Shown here in pieces: positions 58,511 to 64,000 of a stretch of 64,000 nucleotides of DNA (position 1 is its first letter; each line of letters opens with the position of its first letter). This DNA comes from Argentina anserina (lineage: Eukaryota > Streptophyta > Magnoliopsida > Rosales > Rosaceae). A model generated the notes under the pieces. It worked only from the letters and a program-made list of their open reading frames with translations, was not told where the DNA came from and searched no databases. The stretch is from contig NC_065875.1 in the NCBI RefSeq assembly GCF_933775445.1, forward strand, positions 1-64,000, written 5' to 3'. The position numbers and the translations under genes are program-made.

Positions 58511-59079
58511 TCTCATAGATCTTGGACCTGCGCTTGTGCTTCCGCTAGCCTTCATTGTTCTCAAAGCTAGTCTTGCTTTGTTTTGATTTGAGTCGGTGAT
58601 AGTCGCCGTGTTCAAATCTAGTGCCGATCGTCTTCAATCTTCAATTCTAAGCTTCGTAAGGTGAATCGCTCTTGTTTTTGTTCTTTTTGTTACAGTCAAT
58701 TTTGAAGTTATTTCTCTAAGTTGGAGTATGAGTTAAAATCTGAGTATGATGCAATGATGCGTCATTCAGTTGGAAAATTTGTGTTGAAAAATTTGTGCAA
58801 AATCGCAGAGAGAGTTATCTTGTTGAGCTTGAGTTGTGAAATCATACTAGAGATTTGTTGTTCTTGATTAATTTTTTTTTTTGAGAAATTGAGGTTCTGA
58901 TTTGTGTAGTGCAAAATTGGAGTAGTAAAAGTGTTCTATCTTGTTGCTCCGGTGAAGATTATTGTTGTGTGATTAGAATCAAGTTCTATTAATTGGTGAA
59001 GATTGTTGTCGTTTAGTTGAAATTGGTGGTTGGCTTATACTGTTTAGATTTGTGTTGAAAGGTTGTTGCAACGTTAGTC

Positions 59080-60257
59080 ATGACTAATCAGGACATTCCT
59101 AAGCCTGCTCTCACTCATTCTGATGTGCACTCATTGCTGGGTATTATTACTATGCGCCTTGGAGAAAAGAATTTCATAAAATGGAGTTTCCAGTTTCAAT
59201 CAACTATGGCTGGAAATGGTCTATTTGGCTACTATGATGGGACTGAGTTAGCTCTACCTCGCTATGCTCTCACTACTGATGGTGGAGTTACTAATGAAGA
59301 AAATGTTACTTACAAAGCATGGACACAAACTGACATGGCTTTGATGAGTCTTCTCATGGCCACTTTGGATGAAGATATAGTTGATGTTATCATTGGTTGC
59401 AAGACTTCCAAACAAGCATGGATTGCTTTACAGGAACGTTTCTCTGCTGTATCTAGAGTGAGTATTATGCAGCTGAAGACTGAGCTTCAAAAACAGTTAG
59501 GAAAGGTGGAGAGTCAATTGAGAAGTATTTGCAGCGAGTTAAGAATGCTAGAGATCAACTTCTATCTGTCGGAGTTACTGTTCCTGATGAAGACATAATC
59601 ATAATTGTTCTCAATGGACTCCCAGATGAATATTCTATAGTTAGAAATGTCATAGAAGGCAGAGAAACCCCTATATCTCTTAGAGACTTGAGGTCTCAGT
59701 TACTTGCAGCAGAAAGGCGCATTGAGGGAAATGTTTCTCTCAACTCTAGCATGAGTGCTATGGTAGTTAGAGGAGAAAATTTCCGGAATGGTGATAGAGA
59801 CAATGCTAACAGAGGCTAGATTCAGAAGGGTGATGGTCGAAACAAAGATGAAAAACAAAACACTTCAAGCCTCGAGTGTCAAGTGTGTGGAAAACGTGGT
59901 CACACTGTGGACACTTGTTTCAAGGTCCATAAATGTCAAATATGTGGCAAACGTGGTCATCTGACAAGTACTTGCTATCAAAATCCAGATTACAAAGCTC
60001 ATGCTTCATCCCAAATACAAAACAGGACACCTAATATAGGTCCTTCTCCAGAATGTCAGATTTGTGCAAAGAAAGGTCACATTGCGGCAAATTGTTTTTA
60101 TAGGACAGATGTTCATGTTGATCATCCATCATTGTTCATCCCAACTTGTCAAATATGTGGGTTAAAAGGACATATTGCTCTCAGCTGTTCTCATAGAACA
60201 AACTTTGCATATCAGGGAACTGAGCCTCCAGCTTCACTCACTGCCTTAACTGCTTAG
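59080..60257 (+). pseudogene. gag: Copia gag with four CCHC zinc knuckles, frameshifted (copy C)
   Basis: Starts MTNQDIPKPALTHSDVHSL at 59080 with the UBN2-type gag domain (FIKWSFQFQSTMAGNGLFGY). A small indel near 59510 shifts frame; reading continues as YLQRVKNARDQLLSVGV and LNGLPDEYSIVRNV. A TAG at 59817 precedes four CX2CX4HX4C knuckles: CQVCGKRGHTVDTC (59877), CQICGKRGHLTSTC (59934), CQICAKKGHIAANC (60054) and CQICGLKGHIALSC (60147). Another TAG follows at 60255. One or two knuckles are usual in copia gag. Confidence 0.88.
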
Positions 60258-60329
60258 TCAACTAGTTCTTATAATGTTGGATTTCAAACTCAAGGAGGGA
60301 ATTATAATCCAACTGGCTCTTCACATACA

Positions 60330-62135
60330 ATGTTTCCTCGTACAGTGTTTCCTGGTGGATTTCATCCTAGCGGTGGTGCCTCATCTTCTACAACACCAAC
60401 AAATGCTCATGTAAATACTGAGGTGTGGGTTGGTGATTCTGGTGCCACACACCATATGACCTCTGATCTTCAGAATCTCACAATTGCTCAACCTTACAAG
60501 TCCGATGATAAAATCACCATCGGTAATGGTGCAGGTTTGAATATAGCTCATGTTGGTGCTAGTTATATTAAACCTGCAGATTGTTTGTTGAATCTAAATC
60601 AAGTGCTACATGTGCCTCATCTAACTATGAATTTGCTATCATTTACGAAGCTGTGCAAGGATAATGGTTGTTTTATTACTCTTGATGAATCTGATATTGT
60701 TGTGCAGGACAAGGCATCCAGAAAAATTCTCTATCAAGGAAAGAGTAGTGAGGAGGATTTGTTCCTGTTCAAGTCTCCACATGTTTCATCTATTCCCACG
60801 CTATCTCATTCAGCTTTTGCAAGCTCTACTTCGACTTATCCAGTATGGCATCAACGTTTAGGTCACCCTTCTAAACCCATTATGTCTAAAATGTTGTCTA
60901 GTTCTCAAATAAAAGTGCCCAACTGTGTTCCTAGTCACCTTTGTTCCAGTTGTTTAGATGGTAAAATGCATAGACTTCCTTTTTCAGAGTCTGTAACAAC
61001 ATCAGATGTTCCTTTTCATAAAGTGCACTCTGATGTTTGGGGTCCGACTCCATGTATGTCTATAGAAGGATATAGGTACTATGTTACATTCATTGATGAT
61101 TGTACCAAGTTTGTGTGGATTTTTCCACTCATCAATAAATCTGATGTTTTTACAACATTTGTGAAGTTTTATACCTTTGTTCAGACTCAGTTCAATTCCT
61201 TGATTAAAATATTTCAAATAGATGGGGGAGGGGAATTCAATAGTAAAGCCCTTAAAAATTTTCTCGACTCAAAAGGCATTCTTCATTACATAACTTGTCC
61301 TTACACTCCTCAACAAAATGGAGTTGCCGAGAGGAAAAACAGGCATCTAGTTGAGACAGCTATTTCGTTGATGTCCACTTCTTGTGTCCCAAAAGAATTC
61401 TGGTATCATAGCATTGCTCATTCATGCTATTTAATTAATAGAATGCCTTGCAAGTTGTTAGATATGATGTCTCCTTTTGAGCTGGTCTTCCATAAAGCTC
61501 TTGAGCTTTCTCATCTCAAAGTCTTTGGATCAGCTTGTTATCTTTATCTACGCCCGTACAATCATGACAAATTAGATCCTAGAACAACTCAGTGCGTCTT
61601 TCTAGGATATGCTCTAGGTTATAAAGGGGCAATCTGTTATAGCATATCTCACAATAGGCTGTGGATGTCTCGGCATGTGATTTTTGATGAATCAATTTTT
61701 CCATTCAAGTTTCACTCTTCCTCCATTTCAACTCCAATTGATCCTGCTACATTTTTTCCGTCCTCATTTTCCTCTTCAAGTCTCACTACTCTTCCTCAGA
61801 GGATGCCTGTCCTAGGTGATGTTGTCCAACTTAGTGACCATTCCACTGCATTGGACGGGGGTATTGGTCGTTCAAGTAGTGCTGGAAGCTCATATGGTAC
61901 TTCAAATTTGAATGATAATTCTCAGAATAGTGGTAGTGGTCCAGTTGGTAGTGATTCAGTTAGTAACTCTATTAATAGTTCCTCAGTCAGTGGTTCAGAT
62001 AATAATTCTCAGTGTAGTTCCGCCAACTCCGATAAAGCTTCTCAGCATAGCTTAGATGTTTTAAATGGTTCAAGTGGTGAAAACATTGTTGAGATAAGTG
62101 ATGATCAAAGGGGGGGTTACTTGTGGAGAGATTAA
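60330..62135 (+). pseudogene. pol: Copia pol part 1: protease and integrase (copy C)
   Basis: Same frame as the gag knuckles, so gag and pol were one continuous frame, unlike copies A and B. Protease VWVGDSGATHHMTSDL (Asp-Ser-Gly); pre-integrase VWHQRLGHPSKPIM with CSSCLDGKMHRLPF; integrase core with HSDVWGP, FQIDGGGEF and PQQNGVAERKNRHL supplying Asp, Asp and Glu. A Ser/Asn/Gly-rich linker follows. The frame ends at 62135 because of a seven-G run (62110-62116). Confidence 0.9.
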
Positions 62136-64000
62136 TGAGATTGCATTGCAGAATATGGATAATGGGGATGTTCAGAGTGATGGTGATGGTCATAATGCTC
62201 AGATTGGTGATGTTGGTCATGCAAATGGTGATGTTGGTCATGAAAATGAGGCAGATGGTGGGCTAAGTATAAACCAGGTCAATGCTTTGCAATTTGGTGG
62301 AAATATTCAAGCTGACCATGATATTCCAGAATAACTTAATTTCATTGTAAATCAATATTACAATGATCATTCTATGATGACCAGAGCTAAGAATGGTATA
62401 TTCAAACCTAAAACCTTTGAAGACTTTTATTGTTATTCTGCTATTGCTCAAGAAAAGTCTTACAGAGAATTTCCTTTCTTTAGTGGCTTTACTGCTGTAA
62501 GTGATATTAGTGATGTTATTGAGCCGAAGTCATTCAGATCAGCTACTAGAAAGGATAAATGGGACAAAGCTATGTTGGAGGAAATACAAGCTCTACAGAA
62601 ACAAGGTACTTGGATTTTAGTTCCATGTCCTAAAGATAGAAATATTGTTGGATGCAAATGGATATATAAAATAAAGAAAAATCCTAATGGATCTGTGTCT
62701 AGATACAAAGCAAGACTTGTTGCTCAGGGGTTTAGTCAAACAAAGGGTATTGACTATGATGAAACCTTCAGTCCCGTTGTGCGACATAGCACTGTTAGAG
62801 TTATTTTAGCTCTTGCAGCTATGAGTAATTGGGAATTAAGGCAGTTGGATGTTAAGAATGCTTTTATGCATGGAGATTTAAAGGAAGAAGTGTACATAGC
62901 TCAACCACAAGGTTTTATTGATTCTGATTATCCTAATCATGTGTGTTTGCTAAAGAAATCGTTGTACGGTTTGAAACAAGCTCCAAGAGCTTGGAATGAG
63001 AAATTTACAAATTTCTTACCAAGTTTAGGCTTTGCTTCTTCTCACAGTAATCCAAGCTTGTTTGTGAGACATACTTCAGCAGGTATGATTGCTATGTTAC
63101 TATATGTTGATGATATAGTAATTACAGGTTCTGATACTTCTGGAATTCATAATGTTATTTCTGAATTGTGCATGGTTTTTGATATGAAAGATCTTGGATC
63201 TTTATCTTATTTCCTTGGTTTAGAAGTTACGAAAGTCAGAAATGGTCTCTTCTTGAGTCAGACAAAGTATGCTAAAGATCTACTTGAAAGAGTTGGATTA
63301 AGCACTATGAGACCCTGCAATACTCCTTGCCTTCCTCATTATTAGATGACAAAAGATGAAGGTACTCCTCTTAAAGATCCAACCTCTTACAGAAGCATAG
63401 TAGGTGCATTACAATACCTAACCTTTACTCGACCAGATATTGCCTATTCAGTCAATACAGTCTGCCAATTTATGACAAGTCCTACGGATGTGCATTATGC
63501 AGCAGTAAAGAGAATTTTGAGGTATTTACAAGGTTCTATAGATAAAGGAGTTTTATATAGTTCTGTTGGAGCCTTAAAGAATGCAGTGAATGTCAAAGCC
63601 TTTTGTGATGCAGACTGGGCTGGTGAAGTGATACAAAAGAGATCTACTACTGGATTTGTTGTCTATATTGGTTTGTGTCCTATTTCATGGCAGTCCAAGA
63701 AACAAGGTACTGTTTCTAGAAGTTCTACTGAGTCAGAATACAGAAGTTTGGCTAATACAGCAGCAGAGGTGAGTTGGATTCGTCATTTGTTATGTGATTT
63801 AAAGATTAACATTCCTCATGCTCCTTTGCTTAAATGTGATAATTTGTCAGCTCTTGCTCTTGCTTCAAATCCAGTTTTTCATTCCAAGATTAAACACTTG
63901 GATAACGATTTTCATTTTGTTAGAGAAAGAGTCCAGCGTAATGATTTGCGACTAGAATATGTGCCTACCACAGAGCAAACAACTGATGTATTGACTAAAG
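62136..64000 (+). pseudogene. pol: Copia pol part 2: reverse transcriptase and RNase H (copy C)
   Basis: Continues one frame over after the G-run, with a TAA at about 62332 and a TAG at 63343-63345. Reverse transcriptase: GCKWIYKIKKNPNGSVSRYK, GFSQTKGIDYDETFSPVV, SLYGLKQAPRAW and catalytic YVDDIVITGSD. RNase H from 63346: TRPDIAYSVNTV, CDADWAGEVIQKRSTTG, RSSTESEYRSLA, PVFHSKIKHL, still open at 64000. Confidence 0.9.

Larger units (their letters stand above)
58289..64000 (+). mobile_element. Ty1-copia retrotransposon, copy C (runs off the window)
   Basis: Plus strand: LTR, primer-binding site, gag with four zinc knuckles (59080 to about 60257), pol (60330 onward: protease, integrase, RT, RNase H). 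RNase H is still open at the window edge, so the 3' LTR is outside. It carries frameshifts in gag and pol and several stops, so is inactive. It sits upstream of the LINE ORF2 start, perhaps inserted in the LINE leader. Confidence 0.9.

Overview
The window is the left end of a plant chromosome, most likely from a eudicot. It opens with 2.3 kb of the plant telomere repeat CCCTAAA, with the C-rich strand reading inward as expected for a left terminus. The genes are plant families: an NDR1/HIN1-like protein, the importin-11-type karyopherin KA120 and a leucine-rich-repeat extensin. The sequence alone does not let me name a genus.

Layout: 1-2328 telomere; 2329-4679 subtelomeric sequence with a degraded coding-like stretch and a degenerate minisatellite; 4680-5465 (-) NHL6-like gene only about 2.4 kb from the telomere array; 6667-19867 two copies of one Ty1-copia family joined tail to tail, making an inverted repeat with arms over 6 kb (copy A on +, copy B on -); 20467-34626 (-) a KA120 gene. 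I could join KA120 across 23 exons with consistent phase into a 1002-residue protein, and its introns carry several small foldback or TIR elements. 34627-40222 is intergenic and holds a retroposed insertion with a 16-bp duplication, a TIR element, a small Helitron, a hAT-type element and another TIR element. 40223-42514 (-) is an LRX cell-wall gene. 43260-44107 is a hAT-type element with a perfect 8-bp target duplication.

From 45704 to the right edge the window is nested transposon debris. The oldest layer is an L1-type LINE on the minus strand, from endonuclease near 57.9 kb to RNase H near 47.25 kb. It is split by a 3.3-kb LTR-like insertion (53204-56541) and a 3.5-kb hAT-type insertion (48367-51842). 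The hAT insertion is built of about 500-bp tandem units and is itself interrupted by a smaller element (50070-50640). A 5'-truncated copia remnant abuts the LINE on the left. A third copia element (+ strand, four zinc knuckles in its gag) starts at about 58.3 kb and runs off the window.

The three host genes have no evident functional link: NHL6-like proteins are plasma-membrane stress/defence proteins, KA120 is a nuclear import receptor reported to restrain immune signalling, and LRX proteins act in cell-wall integrity. The most unusual architecture is in the inverted copia pair. Its gag and pol are separated by about 0.95 kb, and in copy A each start codon directly follows an identical splice-acceptor-like sequence, which suggests alternative splicing from one leader donor. 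No RNA gene or CRISPR array was found.
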